NCBI RefSeq assembly: GCF_963678635.1
Contig: NC_087063.1
Location: forward strand, 43,602,759-43,666,758
DNA length: 64,000 bases
Reading direction: 5' to 3'
Source of the DNA: Symsagittifera roscoffensis
Taxonomy: Eukaryota > Xenacoelomorpha > Acoela > Convolutidae
Both the position numbers and the translations under genes were made by a program. How positions within the stretch are numbered: the first letter of the stretch is position 1; every line of letters starts with the position of its first letter. Of the stretch, positions 31,894-44,668 are shown in pieces. Below the pieces are notes generated by a model. That model worked only from the letters and a program-made list of their open reading frames with translations, made no database searches and was not told the origin of the DNA.

Positions 31894-33361
31894 CAGCGTT
31901 GCAGATGGTTAATCAACCTTTGTCGGCCCTGGTGGCATTGATCGTTCCACTTGACTAGACACCTGGTGGTATTAATCTTGGAGTCTTGTCTTCTGGTGAT
32001 GAAAATGTTTCTGAGGCATCTGAACTTTGTCTGCAACCATAATATTTTGGTTTAGAGGCGCTCCAGATTACACCAGAGGTTTTTGGTAATTGGTTTGTGA
32101 GCAACCGTCCGTGAAATTGAAAGGTGTTATTTTGTTTGTAGAAAACACAAGGCAACCACGTTACTTTTAATGAAGTCAGACCTCCATGTCGAACGTTTTG
32201 TTTACCGCCAAAAGCCATTCAGTTTTCACGTGATTTTCTCCGCAGTACTTAAAAAAGATGGGCTTTTTCTTCACCTGCATGACTACTTGAGCCGTACACA
32301 TCAAAATTGTTTCCCTTTATGGATACCGGTTCTTACGCCATGTATCACGTGGTCAGAAAACATTTCCAAGTTTGTTGAAGCGGAGAAATAGTTCTTATTA
32401 AGAGCGGAAAAATAATCCTCCCGGCGCGCCGCATCTTTGTGGGGAAGGTTAGTCCCCAGATGCAAACGTGTTTCTGTGCAATCACACATCGTTCGGAAGG
32501 AGCTTTTTTCTGCCACGTTTTGTATAGTGGAGCAATCATCGAATGCGAGTGCAATAATGTCTGTTGCTCCTGATTCAACTGAAACCTTAACTCTTAATCA
32601 CTTGGCTTAATCATGCCAGTGTTAACACCTAAGCGCAAATTCTAATTGGTAGCGTGGGCTGAAGTAGTTTGTCCCTTCCTTGAACCAAGTGCTCCAAGAA
32701 GTATGCCAACTCAAATTGTGGTCTAAGGATTGGTGATAACGTTTCGATCATCAATCCCAGCAGCCCTCGTGAGCACTATCCTTTAGTTCGAGTAACTTCT
32801 TCGCACTACGGCAAAGATAACGTCTCTCGTTAACAACCGTAATAACTAAATCCGGCCAATTTTTCAAGTCTTTTGTGAAACTTGCCTCGGTTCTCGCTTC
32901 TTTTTGTTGCTGATTAATTTTTAATTCGAACTACGCTTAATGAAGTGCACTATAAAAGCAGTCAAATAGAGAGACAATGATCGTGCGACTTACATTACCG
33001 ACCGGGCTACAAAGCGACTCTTCTTAACCGGGTTGAAAGCCCCTCCAGCAAAATATTTTTCATTTTTAGGTAAAACAGGTTTTCTTCTGTTAAAACCTTT
33101 TTTTTGACCATGATTGCCAGATTTTCTTTTGTTAAAGCCATTTTTTTCCTGAATCGGGAACTTGATCACGCGCTTTCAGTTTCGATGATATAAAAACGCT
33201 ATTGTATTGTAGATGTTAAAGATATAAATTATGCCAAAATTGCCAATTTTTTGTTTATTTTCTGTTAAATTGGAGATTGAAGTGACGCGATATCAAGAAT
33301 ATTAAATAAACATTCGAGACCCAGTGTTATCGATCCGAGACAGCGTGAGGCAGCATAACAT
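31894..33361. other. Unassigned, less AT-rich region
   Basis: Small frames on both strands (32170-32391 plus; 32301-32578 minus) are not convincing. Composition is closer to that of old coding or promoter DNA than the flanks, but no gene model is supported. Confidence 0.35.
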
Positions 33362-33600
33362 TATTGCAAGCGTAAAGTTCAAACGATGAATGCAATTGCA
33401 TTGAAAGGAAAATTGTGAATTGTTTTTTTGATGCCACACAGAGCCTTCGACGGAAAATTTTGATATTCGGTATGTGTAGTATTCTGCGACCAGATTATGA
33501 CGCGACCAGAGCGGCCCCTTATGCATCGGTGCAACTGGCGCGACCAGCATCACCCCTCTCCTGCTGGTCGCGCCAGTTCGATGCGACCAGTAGTAACCAG
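33362..33600 (+). repeat. Dispersed repeat R3, copy 2, with GCGACCAG amplification
   Basis: Diverged copy of 19193-19400. In the right part the octamer GCGACCAG or its complement CTGGTCGC occurs at least five times within about 110 bp, creating the hairpin at 33533-33578. Confidence 0.6.
33533..33578. other. GC-rich hairpin with 17-bp perfect arms
   Basis: Left arm AACTGGCGCGACCAGCA (33533-33549) and right arm TGCTGGTCGCGCCAGTT (33562-33578) are perfect reverse complements separated by a 12-nt loop. It stands out in AT-rich surroundings. It could be the terminus of a mobile element or a cruciform-forming site. Nothing downstream suggests a transcription terminator role. Confidence 0.85.
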
Positions 33601-33952
33601 GAAACGGCGGAACCAGATTAACGGCGCTGACCGGTTTTTCGCAACCATGAAAAATGGCGCAACTTATGCGAGCTAGAAAAAGATGACGCAAACGGCACTG
33701 TTTCCATCGGTTTGACCAAAATTTCCGAATTGTGTTGATCAAAGTAGATATGACCGAAATGTAATTTCTACAAGCAGGTCACTGAAGGACCTTTTAATCC
33801 GACTTGCGAAGGGTAATTTTTGTTTATCGTAAGTTTCGAGAAATAGTTTAATTTTCAGATTATTTTACACTTACAAATGAGTAAGAGAAACGAAAGTCTT
33901 TTCGAGAGAAACGTTTATACCGCATTTTTAACCTTATTTTAGTGTTTTTTTC

Positions 33953-34137
33953 TAGGCCGAACCTGAAGATGGCATTTTTTCTGGCAAAATATCATCTTTT
34001 AGTCACAAAGAGCAAAATCAACCTCCTTTTCGTTGAAGAAAAGCCTAAATTTTTTAAACTATCCCTCCCCCTCCCTTTTGCTAAAGGGGGAGATTCGTTA
34101 TTAGGTATAAAAATCACATATGCTTAACCATTGAATT
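33953..34137 (+). repeat. Dispersed repeat R4, copy 2, truncated by the gap
   Basis: Colinear with 28366-28600. The sequence stops at the N run exactly after the ACCATTGAAT phrase, where copy 1 continues with a T-run and a G-run. Confidence 0.75.
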
Positions 34138-34337
34138 NNNNNNNNNNNNNNNNNNNNNNNNNNNNNNNNNNNNNNNNNNNNNNNNNNNNNNNNNNNNNNN
34201 NNNNNNNNNNNNNNNNNNNNNNNNNNNNNNNNNNNNNNNNNNNNNNNNNNNNNNNNNNNNNNNNNNNNNNNNNNNNNNNNNNNNNNNNNNNNNNNNNNNN
34301 NNNNNNNNNNNNNNNNNNNNNNNNNNNNNNNNNNNNN
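34138..34337. other. Assembly gap (200 N)
   Basis: Exactly 200 N. A round number often marks a gap of unknown size. Frames reported across it have no meaning. Confidence 1.
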
Positions 34338-34955
34338 CTCCAGTCCTTTTTACACGGACCCTAGGTCTTCCTTTTGATTGGATACACGATAATTTCTCCA
34401 TCCCCCACCATCCTTTATGCCTCCAAGACTTTTCTGCCGAGCTCGCATTGTTTTTAATTGCTCCGATGGCACTGCTACTGAACTAACAAATGCAAAGCGA
34501 CCATGATGTTATTTTTTATATTCTATACTAATGCATTTACATTAAAACGAATTCGAGTCATTAGCGGAGTCTCAAAATCGGGTTATTTGAGCCCATCGGT
34601 GACCTATTCGAGGTAAGACAAAACTACCTAATTAATCATCATACTAACTACTCAGAATCAAAATGGTTTCTAATTACCCTTCATACAATAGAAAAAAATA
34701 CAAACTAATTTTAAATATAAGAAGTGTTTTTCAACAACAGAAAAAACATCAGACAAATAAATAGACAAAAAATAAGTTGACAAATTTTACAATTTTTTTA
34801 AAAAAATTTGCTTCCTTCCTCTTGTCGTGAAATCCTATATTAGCACAGCTTTTTAAACAAACCTTTCTTTCTGATTATATAAAAAAAACATTCATCGTTA
34901 AACAAGTCAAAGCTTTCATTCCGTTCCTATAAAAAACATTAATCGTTAAATGACA
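34338..34955. other. Unassigned AT-rich DNA after the gap
   Basis: No coding-like frame or repeat terminus is visible up to the Helentron-like element. Confidence 0.45.
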
Positions 34956-35429
34956 AACAAGACTGCTCGTATATCAGGGCAAAGCCCTGAATGGTCCGAC
35001 TGTCCCTTAATTCATATCGAATAGTTTTTCGCGGAAAAATAGTGAAAACCTATAAAGTTGGACAATATCTAAGAGTGAAATGTTGAGTCGTACGAAATTA
35101 ATACGACCAATTAGCTAGCCTCAACTCAATTTGAAACAGTTTTGTTCTGCGGAATAATTCACCACGCATAAGCAGTATGAATAAACTCTTCAGAGCGCGC
35201 ATAATTTAGTCCAGAACATGGCAAACTTGGCAATTTTCAAACCCCCAGAACTTAACAAAAAAAAATCGGAGGTAAAATATCTTTTTGCATTTGAGCTCAG
35301 GAAGTCAATATCATCAATGGGGTGTAAACAAATTTTGTCGAAACCTATTATTTCGATCGGCGAAAATTGACTGAATAAAAAAAACCACACTGAGCATAAT
35401 TATTCCGTTTTCTTCGAAAGTCGGAACAA
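34956..35429 (-). mobile_element. Helentron-like element (HINE), diverged full unit
   Basis: On the minus strand it starts TTGTTCCGACTTTCGAAG (35429) and ends with the hairpin (CAGGGC/GCCCTG) and CGAGCAGTCTTGTT (34956). The core is shortened and the CpG-rich palindrome is lost, leaving 474 bp. At 35427 it abuts the 3' terminus of another copy. Confidence 0.7.
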
Positions 35430-35495
35430 CAAGACTGCTTGTATACCAGAGCATGAATGTACCGACTGCCTTTTGATTATGATCAGCAATAGTTT
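35427..35495 (-). mobile_element. Helentron-like 3' terminus (head-to-tail with the previous unit)
   Basis: AACAAGACTGCTTGTATACC...GTACCGACTGCC is a diverged 3' end whose hairpin has decayed. The dimer junction reads CAGTCTTGTTGTTCCGAC on the minus strand, as at 6.95 kb. Confidence 0.55.
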
Positions 35496-38480
35496 TTGAC
35501 AACAAAAATTTTGATAAACAAGAAAATTAAGACTGTATATGTCAACTTTTGTCTTTTCCATAGTTTACCCAGTAAATACCATTTTTTAATATAAAACTCC
35601 ATTTTTCAGTAAAATCCTTGTCTTTGCAAAAGTGTATACGAGGAGCAAATGTTTTTGTAATTGCGCAATGCAGCCACATGCCAATTTTCATGACAATTGG
35701 ATTATGCTGACAAAAGTTAGGAACACGGAAAATGACATGTGGGGAGCGGTGGAAGAGCCTAAATGATAAGTGCTACAATTTGAGTTTAAAAAGAATATTA
35801 GTTTGCCTGATCTCAAGTCGGAGCAATTTTATGTGCAAGACAAAAATTCATGTCAAACGCTTTTAGCATCAAAGATAAAGCTTTCAAAATAACAAAATGT
35901 GTGAATAAAGGGGTTTATAATAGTGCATAGCACAACAGTGTGAGAACACATGGAACCGAAGCTCGGACAACACTCTGAACTTTTTTTAAGTAATTGATGT
36001 GAACAGAAAAAAAACACGAAGCTTATAAGTTCCTCTCTTTGAAAAATGAAACAGTAATTTTTAAGCATTTTCAGTCATGATTCCTTCTCTATTATGAAAA
36101 TTGGGAATATGAGAACCGGTTAAAAAATGTTATTAATTTTTAGATTATTTATAAAAAGCCACAAAAACCAACGCTCTGAGCTCTTAAACAATCTATAAAT
36201 ACTTTTGTTTGAATGTTTTCAATCTGTTAGTCATAGAAGTGAAATTTACTAGCTTATGTCGTGTACTTTATTGGTTAATTTTTCACTAAAATTGGCAGAA
36301 TACTTGTGATCTTTTTTTGAGAAGAAGGTTTTGATATCATTTAAAATGTTTTGAGGTCCTGGTCTCAAATTTTAAAAATAAATATTTTTCAACTGTAACC
36401 TTTTTAATATTTTTTGATTATTCACCTATATTTCACCTCATATATTTCTCAATTAATTCACATAAAGTAACAAAATATTTCAATTTTCTTCTGACATACA
36501 GAAAATATTTGAAACAGACATAAATTCTCGATAATAAACATTCCAGATATTCAATGACTAGCTGTTTTTCCAACAAAATAAAATTAAATTTTTTGTTAGT
36601 TTTTCAATGTGTCAGATTGTACAAAAACACCGCAACCCAAAACTTTATTTAAAAAGTCAAATCACTGGCCAAATGAGTGTTCTTTTACAGCAGATCAAGT
36701 GCATTTAGAGTTTCACCATTTGATTTATTTCACCATTAAACTATCTATTAAACTTTACTTAGAACTACAAAAGTGGAGAATATTGAGTTTGAGTCTTCCT
36801 TGATTAAAACCTGCGGCTAGTTTTTTTTGACAAATTAATAGTTTTGTCATACAAAAAAATATTAATCTAATTTTATTATTAAAGCAGATAATTTTAGTTA
36901 GAAGTGGAAATGAGCCCATTTCTTAAAAACAGTAATTTATTTATCAGTTTTTTGTGTAAGCGGCTGCTTAAAGCAATATAGTAACAGTTCTTAGCCAATT
37001 TAACAACTTAGCCAATTTAACAATAAAAAACTATGTGAAAAAAATTTTAACATTTTTTCAATGCAAAATCTAGAGTAAAAATTACATCTAGTTCTAAAAT
37101 GAGTGTGACACGTCATTTGGAAAGCTCATTCCAAAATTACAAATAGAGTGAAATCATTGATTTCATTAAGACAAACCGTAATAAACATATATTTCAAAAA
37201 ACAATATCCAAAAAAATTTGTCACACAAATTTGATGGCTTGTTTTCATACACTCATACGTTTAGCCGATCCCGAAAGATCTTGATTTTCCTTCAAATAGT
37301 TATAATCTAGCTTTGGTACAGAAAAAAATAACAAACAGTAAATTTTGAAATTTCAAGTAGGTGTAGTTTTCCTCCTTCAACAGCCGACACCAAATAGCAA
37401 GCGATAAAATAAGAATAATTAAATTGATTAGTTAGCTTACCTCATTTTTAATTTGGATTGATCTAATTGGGCGCTTTAAATTAGATGAGACGAAAACTTT
37501 GCGAGTCAATTATCCTAAATTGACAATATTTAAACCCTCATAATTGCAAAAAATAGCCACAGGTTAACAAATGATAATTATATGAGCTCAAGGCATTGAT
37601 ATTTTTTGGATGAATTAAAAACAATTTTGTCAAAATTGGTTAATTAAAGAATCAAAGAAAAATCACCGCAAGCACAAATATTCAGTTACTTTCTGAAAAT
37701 TGGAAAAAAAAAAATTGAAAGTGCTTGTTGAAATTTATGGAAACTTAAAATATCAGAGATGTATCAATTTTTGCATAGTTTTTGTATTCAGTTACAGCAG
37801 TTAAATTGGGCGACGGTAAGCGAAGAATTCATTTTGAGATTGAGTTCTCAAAACAGTTTTAACAATGAAAAAAAAATCAAAAAAATTAGGTGTTATTTAA
37901 AAAATTTTCAGAAAATTATTATATGGAATAATAATTTTCGTTTTTTAATGATAAAATTTTCATAACAAAAAAACAAGGATGAATCTTCCCACCAAATTCT
38001 GTTTAAAGAAAAAGATAAGCATTCTTCACATCGCACCGTTTTTATAAGAACAAAAAGCAAGTCTCATTTCAATAAGGAACTACTTCTGAGCTAGGCTAAA
38101 AAGCCGCTTTTCCTTAGTGGCACTGAATAATTCGCACTTTAGTTATTTAGTTTGCTTTTGCATAACTACAATCGCTCACTTTTAATTCAATAAAAAAGAA
38201 GGAGGAGGGTTTTTTCAGGACATTAAAGCTTGGGAGAAATTGAAAAGTATTATTACGAAATTGAAACAGAGTTGGCTTAAAGCAAACAGGGTTTTCAGCG
38301 TAAAATACTGGTCTAGCCAGCCCAAATTTCATTTTTGTTTCAACTTTGGCAAGCTGCAAGCAATTTCTTTGGGAGAAAACACTGGAGAAAAGACTTTTCA
38401 AGTAATATTTAAACTGGCCAACTTAGCAATTCTTAAACCCCCATAATTTATTCAAAACTAATACAAATAATTGCTTACAA
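35496..38480. other. Unassigned AT-rich DNA with one decayed Helentron-like fragment
   Basis: At about 37505-37700 a minus-strand remnant of the Helentron-like core is recognisable (TTTAAACCCTCATAATT, ATGAGCTCAAGGCA, GCACAAATATTCAGTTAC). The rest shows only low-complexity frames. Confidence 0.5.
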
Positions 38481-40020
38481 TAATTGTTTACAATCTGTAT
38501 CTGAGATTTTGAGTTCAATAGATATTACGGGTTGTGAGACGCTTCTTTTCATAAGCGAACACATCCAAGTTTTCTTACACAAAAAATTATGGCACTCAGA
38601 TAAGTGAAAGTTTTGATTTTTTAAACAGTACTCTCTCAAATCTGACATTTTAGGTTGAATGAAAAAAAGCTTGAAAGAGGTTGCACCGCTCAAACGGCGA
38701 CGTCCAAAATTTTTAACAAAAAATTATTGACCTCAAAATTCATTTTTTTTCTTTTTTTGATTTATTTCCGAAACTTTTTAACTTTCCTCAAAAAATACCC
38801 TCCGAAATTTGAGATTTTGTTTTCAATCGAAAAACCATCTTATGGTATACTCCCTTGCATGAACGGCTACGCTCAAACTTTTTGCACAAAAATTTATGGC
38901 CCTCGTAAAAGTCAAAGTTTGGATTTGTGACAGTTTCTTAAACTTTTTCACTTTTCTTGAAAACTACTCTTCCAAGAAAAAATGTTGAAGATTTCAATCG
39001 TAAGGACACAATAGGGGAAACTCCTCAACATTAGCGACTACGCTTAATTTTTTTACACATAAAGTTATGGCCTTCAGAAAAGACAAAATTGTGATTTTTG
39101 ACGTTTTTCGCCTTTTCTCAACAACTTCGTTCCCAAATTTTAAGCTTTTGATTTTAATCGAGAAGATAAAGAAAGCTCGCTTGATTAAGCGGTTTGTTGC
39201 AAATGTTTTACACCTGATTTTTTGACCGTTCTGATTTTTTGACTGTTTTTGAAATTGATTGAGTTTCCTCGACAAACAAACTACCAAATCTGATATCAAA
39301 GGTAAGAGTTCAGAAAAACAGTTGAGATGAGTTTTTGGATGATTCAATGCATAAGCGGATACGACTTTTTTATACACAAAAACTTATGGCACTCGCAAAT
39401 GTCGAGTTTTTGATTTTTTGACTTTTTTATTTTCTTGTCATTACTCAAAAACTACGATTCTAAATCTGAGACTTTGGTTTCAATAGTATATACAGACTGT
39501 AAAAAACTCAAACTGTAAGTAAATTCAATTGTAATTTGCGAACCTTGAAAAACTCAAATATTAGATTAATTGACCGTTCTTATAAAGTTCTGACTTATCT
39601 CGAAAACTACCACACAAATACAACATTTTGGGTTCAAACGAGAGAAACGGTATTGGGAAATTGTCCTCGTTTTGTTTTTCACGCTAATTATTTTAAGCAA
39701 ATTTTTTTGTTCTTGGAAATAATGTATTTTCAAGTTTTTTACCCCTTTTTGACGTTTTTGGTTCAATAGAGAGAACAGATGGTGCATAAAAATTAACCTT
39801 TTGTTTCAATGAACGAAAGTTTGAAAGAAGCTCCCCAGAAGAAACCGCGGCGTCCAGGTTTTCTAACTGAAAAAGTTATGGCGCTCTGAAAAGTTTTGAC
39901 TTCCTGTGCTTTTTTTGAATATTTTTGACTCAATTCTAAGGCTGATATCATGGGTTTAACCGAGGCAACAGGTTCTTTGAGTTCTCTGTGCATAAGGGGC
40001 TACGCCTTAAAATATGTAAA
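38481..40020 (+). repeat. Degenerate tandem satellite, period about 165 bp
   Basis: A recurring unit contains a GGCTACGC-like phrase, CACAAAAA(G)TTATGGC(A/C)CTC, a GTTTTGATTTTTTGAC-like phrase, CTCAAAAACTAC, and a TCTGAGATTTTGGTTTCAAT-like phrase. The TTATGGC landmark or its equivalent lies near 38593, 38724, 38893, 39066, 39388 and 39876. Spacings are roughly one, two or three times 160-170 bp. Units are strongly diverged, so the array is old. Open frames inside reflect the repeat, not genes. Confidence 0.7.
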
Positions 40021-40340
40021 GAACATTAAGTCTTAAGGATATTTCTAATTTCTCAAAAAAAAATTCAGAAAAAAGTTTTCTGAGTAAAAACCATATTCCG
40101 AAACTATTAATTTCACCCGGCCTCAGTACAAAAAAAATTAAAAATGATCAAACAGGAAGCTCTAGCTTTAGCTGGGCTTCTAGTCTAAAGCTTGTTTAAT
40201 GGTAATTTGACTGCCTCTTTTTCCGCCTCCCGCTCCAGCTCAAATTAAGCATCAATTGGCTTTTTCCTCTTTCAATTTTCTCTAAAATTAGATTTGGGAA
40301 ATTTGCTTAAATTAATTTTGGAAGTTGCAAGCTGAAAAAA
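40021..40340. other. Unassigned spacer between satellite and Foldback-like element
   Basis: No feature seen. It contains a short palindrome-like GCTCTAGCTTTAGCTGGGC. Confidence 0.4.
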
Positions 40341-41870
40341 ACGCAATACGAGGCCAAACTAAGCACTGGATAGGCGCACAAGTTTGTGTCTGTATGTTCC
40401 TGGATTCCAGAGACAAGTATTTAAACATCTTCCAAAATGTAAGTGGATTCCACTTACAAGATTTACGTGGATTCCGCGTGCATATACTTGTAACGTAAAT
40501 TTTGGACGCATATTTATAGCTAGTTGTACTGGATTCCGGAACTGTAAGTGGATTCCGCAAATTGTAAGTGGAATCCGCAAACGTAAATGGAATCCGCAAA
40601 AATTGTAAGTGGAATCCGCAAACTTTAAAGGAATTCAGAAATTTGTTTATTGCTAAACTTGCATTTGCACTTGCGGAATTGAAAAGCAAAGTCTTAATCA
40701 TTGTCAGCGGAATCCACGAAAAAATTTAAGATATTGGTTAAATAAATCGATGGATGTCACACTTTAGTATTAGCAAGCAGTTTTTGGGATCATAATTTTG
40801 AAAACACAACACCGAATAAATTCATTGGGTTATCTCGGTAATTGGGTTAATTTTTTATTGGGTTGACATCTCGCCGAATTGGATCAGTATTTGGGATTCA
40901 GTAATTGACATTCAGTATTTGGGATTTGTATTTGATATTCAGTATTTAGGAGCGTGAATTCTATTCATTTTGTTCACAGGGAGTAAATGTTCTATTTAAT
41001 TAATTTGAGTAAATTTGTATTAGATAAAACTTACCACAAATTGAATTACAGCAGAATTAAAATTATTTTAGGTTCAAAAACACGCATTTATAGTCCTGAA
41101 AATGTTGCCTTTTTAAACTATGTTCTGGTTTTGCATTTTAAAAATAGTTCAAAATGGCCATATTGAAACTGTTATTTTATTGAATCGCTTGAAATGAACT
41201 GATCAAAAAGCTTACAGGAATTGAAAATGATGACAGGAATTGAGATCGGAGTTAACCTTTGAAGGAAGTGAGATTAAAGCTGGGAATGTTTGACAGGAAT
41301 TGATATGAGATCCAAGTTGCTTATGTTTGTTAGAAATTGAGATCGAAGTTGAGTATGTTCGAAAGGATTTGAGATCGAAGTTGGGTGTTTGACAGGAATT
41401 GAGATCGAGCATTTGGCATTCCAACTGGTAGCTGATCAACGTAGTAATTAAAAGATATAGTTTTAAAAGCTACTACACATACATATATGTAAGCTGAAAT
41501 CGCTAACAAAATGTAGATTCCACTTACAGTTTGCGGATTTCACTTACAGTTTGCGCATTCCACTTACAAATTGCGGATTCCGCAACAGCTCAATTCAACT
41601 ATACACATGTCTCGTTATTTGCGTGTGGATTCCACAAATTGTTCTGGATTCCGCAAATTCGGTTGCGGATTCCGCAAATACGGTTGCGGATTCCGCAAAT
41701 TTGCCTATTTTTGGAGCGAGTTTGAACGGTACAGTGTTTTAGGTATTTGTTTGTGGAATCCAAAACAGCAAAGAAGATCAAAGAAAAGGAATCCACGACA
41801 AATCTTATTTGGGCCTGTTGCGGATACCGTTTACTATGCACAGAATGCACAGTTTGGCCTCGTAATGCGT
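40341..41870. mobile_element. Foldback-like element with tandem-repeat-rich inverted arms
   Basis: The outer ends are inverted copies: ACGCAATACGAGGCCAAACT (40341-40360) and AGTTTGGCCTCGTAATGCGT (41851-41870). Inside each end is an array of the unit TGGATTCCGCAAA / GTAAGTGGAATCCGC. The array is at about 40440-40640 on the left and, inverted, about 41515-41705 on the right. The unit also occurs in both orientations within an arm. The centre holds another minisatellite (41212-41412). Long inverted arms made of short tandem repeats are the hallmark of Foldback/Galileo-type elements. No transposase is present. I could not identify a target duplication. Confidence 0.7.
41212..41412 (+). repeat. 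Minisatellite (GACAGGAATTGAGATCGAAGTTG units)
   Basis: Five to six imperfect copies of a phrase containing AGGAATTGAGATC(G)GAAGTTG, spaced about 30-60 bp, in the centre of the Foldback-like element. Confidence 0.75.
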
Positions 41871-42075
41871 GTCAGCGTGTACGAGTGAACAAATTTTTAC
41901 AAAATTTCTGACATTGAAATTGCCGCATGAATAAGTTTTAGGCAGTCATGTAAGGCAACTTTACAAGGATGATGGGAAATTGAAAAAAAGACATCATCCA
42001 TTTTTTGGTGTAACTAGGAATTATGCAACGTTAAACTTGAAGACCAAATACAAAAGTAATCAGATACTCATCAGG

Positions 42076-42355
42076 CAAGTATTTTTTGAAACTTTGAGCT
42101 TTTCCGTTCCCAATAGCCAATATCACAAAATAAAAGGGCTACTTTTCCTTTCCCCCCATTTGCGAACTTTTTTTTTGCACCTGGTCTGCTGACTACAAAA
42201 ATTGACATGCGGACTAATTAGGTCGTAATTACAAACAAATACTAATCAGACCAGGTGCAAAAAAGTAAGCAAGTGATGGAAAGGAAAAGTAGCAATTTTA
42301 CTCTTTGATATTGGCTATTGGCAAAAGAAAAAACTCAAAACTTCAAATTATACTT
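42076..42355. mobile_element. Long inverted repeat (MITE-like hairpin)
   Basis: Arms 42076-42188 and 42247-42355 are imperfect reverse complements of about 110 bp. Paired landmarks are GCACCTGGTCTG / CAGACCAGGTGC and CCAATAGCCAATATC / GATATTGGCTATTGG. They are separated by a 58-bp spacer. Identity drops toward the outer ends. No transposase is present. Both arms together would form a long hairpin. Confidence 0.85.
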
Positions 42356-44668
42356 ATCATTTATCAATTTTTGTAAACCAAAAACCAATCAAGACCAGTT
42401 AAAGGGAAGTACGATTATTCAGCGTTTTGCTTTGATACTAGCAGTATAAGTGTAATTGATCGCTTATCAAATCTAGTTAATTGCAACGTTACAGGGTTTA
42501 GCGGACTAAAATTTTATTTTGCACGAAAACTTGTCATAGGTGATATAAAAAATAGCGACTTCTTAGATGGTGGCATTTGTTTTACAGTTTTGATTATCAA
42601 TGGAAGATCAAGCCCGGCTGTTTTCGTATCAAATCAGACGGACGCTCTTCCAGCTAAAATTCATACACATTCGGGCTGCTCAGCTTCTAACAGGTTAGCT
42701 GACTTTGACCCCTTAGAATATAATCACACGTGTTTTGCCGGAATATTTTTCCAATCAAAAATCGCTTGACAGAAATACTAAACAAATTTTTCCCTTGACC
42801 GACATGTTGAGAAAAATCAGATGAGGTTTTTATAGAAATTTAGATTTTCTGTGGTGATGAAAAAATTAGAAAAAGCCGCAGATTTTGCTTAAAAACACAA
42901 GAAAATATCGAAAAAACTTGTCGAGTTTTTATTAAAAATTGTGAAATGAGCATTTTCTATTTTTGATAGTTTGATAAGATCGAAAAGGGAAATAGTTTGA
43001 TTTTAATTCAGTTTCTTTGCAAGATTAGTTGGCGTATTCGAATGGACAACTGGACGCCTTCAATCAAATGTCTCTTTGGCAACTTATGATGATTTTAATC
43101 CTAACTCGATTTTGAGTAACTCGATGAAGATTTCCAGATTAGGCTTTTTTAAAAGGAAACTTCGGGAGCGGGGGGTCAAATTGTTGATCAGTTGTACAGA
43201 TCAATAGGAAGAAGTTCTGACCTGTAATCCGCTTATTAGATTGTGGCGGAGATTGCTTTATGTGTTGTGAGGGGGAAAACAAATGAAGCAAAGACAGGTT
43301 TCCATTTGGCTCCAATTTCAACCCCATCCCTGGTCCTCGAGATCGATAGCAAAATGGGGGAAGGATTAAGGGATATTTAGTCAGGAAAGCAGGAGAGCGA
43401 ATATTGGTTTTCGACTCCCTCTATTTTGAGCTGTTGCCGCGGACTTACAAATTCTACCCGTCCTGTTACTTTGTGTTTTTGTTTGCTTATACTTATTTGC
43501 CCATTTTACTTCGTCAACAACAGAAAACTATAATAAGAAACCTTAAAAGTAGTTTTCAGCCAAATTGGTTTAGAGTTTCGAGCTAAATTTTTTATCATTT
43601 CATTTTGTGAACGGTTCTTTTTGTCATCTAAAATCGTCCAAACGTTAATTTTTAAAGACTCGTTTCTTAACTGAATTAGCTCTAAGTAAGCGAGCGGGAA
43701 GTGGCACTTAAAAAGTATATCGATTCAGTTTTGAGCGAAATCTATTTATCTGTTTGAATATTCAACAACTTCAGCCGGTTTTTTTTTGATTAGTTGCTTC
43801 TCTTATTCTGCAGCTCATGGGTAGCTAATTTTTTTCTCCATAACCCCTTCTGTGCTATAACCTTTGTTGAAACAATTCCCCCTTTTGTTCAACTTGCCCG
43901 CGTGATCAAACAATTTCACACCATCGATAACTATTATCACTTCATCTGCTCCCACTAAATTCGACCCAACTACGCCCCCAGGCCATCCTCTGTCCTAATT
44001 GTCAGATGGAGCAATTAGCCGACTACCTGACGACATCAAACACATCCTAAACGTGCGATCAGGTGATTTTCACGTGACACTATTTAATCAATTCACTCTG
44101 CAGTCAACATTTCACACTTTCTTGTTTCCACTGAGCCAGAACTCAGTTAAACTGATTCTAAATGAAAATGCACAACTTTATGTCCTCCTGTTTTCATGAA
44201 CTTTTCAGATAGAAACTTTTAAAGTGTTTCCATCTTCAAAATGTTTTAGCATGCTAATCAAATGCAACAATATCATCCCAGACCAGAATCTCTATTTAAA
44301 AAATTGTCGTTAAGGACAGGTTTATTTACTAGTCCTCAAAAAAGCGCTGATTTACTCTTGTTTTTTGGGATTTGCAACGGCCTTCTACCTTCTATAAAAT
44401 ACCGTCCTCTTTTGAGAACATAATTACCTTAATCTGGTTTTACTTAACAAAAGCAGATTAGATTACGTGAGTCGCGTTTTGCTCAAAATTTGCACTACCT
44501 GAGGTCTCTACTTTGTTTTTTTTTTCGTTGGCTGAAGCAAAAGCGCTTCCACAGTTAATTTTTTTCGAGAAACACTTCCAATGGTATTCGAACATCAAAA
44601 TTTGATTTGATAATTTTTAGAATTTTTTCTTGATTTCTAAGTACAACTAAATTTTTTAAACCTATAGT
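42356..44668. other. Unassigned DNA
   Basis: The frames at 43404-43586 and 43999-44199 are not recognisable proteins. The stretch 43860-44110 is less AT-rich. Nothing supports a gene model. Confidence 0.4.

Noticed and set aside
34114-34401. Open frames on both strands across 34138-34337
   Set aside because: They exist only because the 200-N gap contains no stop codons.
40440-41705. CRISPR array
   Set aside because: GGATTCCGC repeats occur in both orientations with irregular spacing in a eukaryotic inverted-repeat element and no cas genes; they fit a Foldback-like arm.
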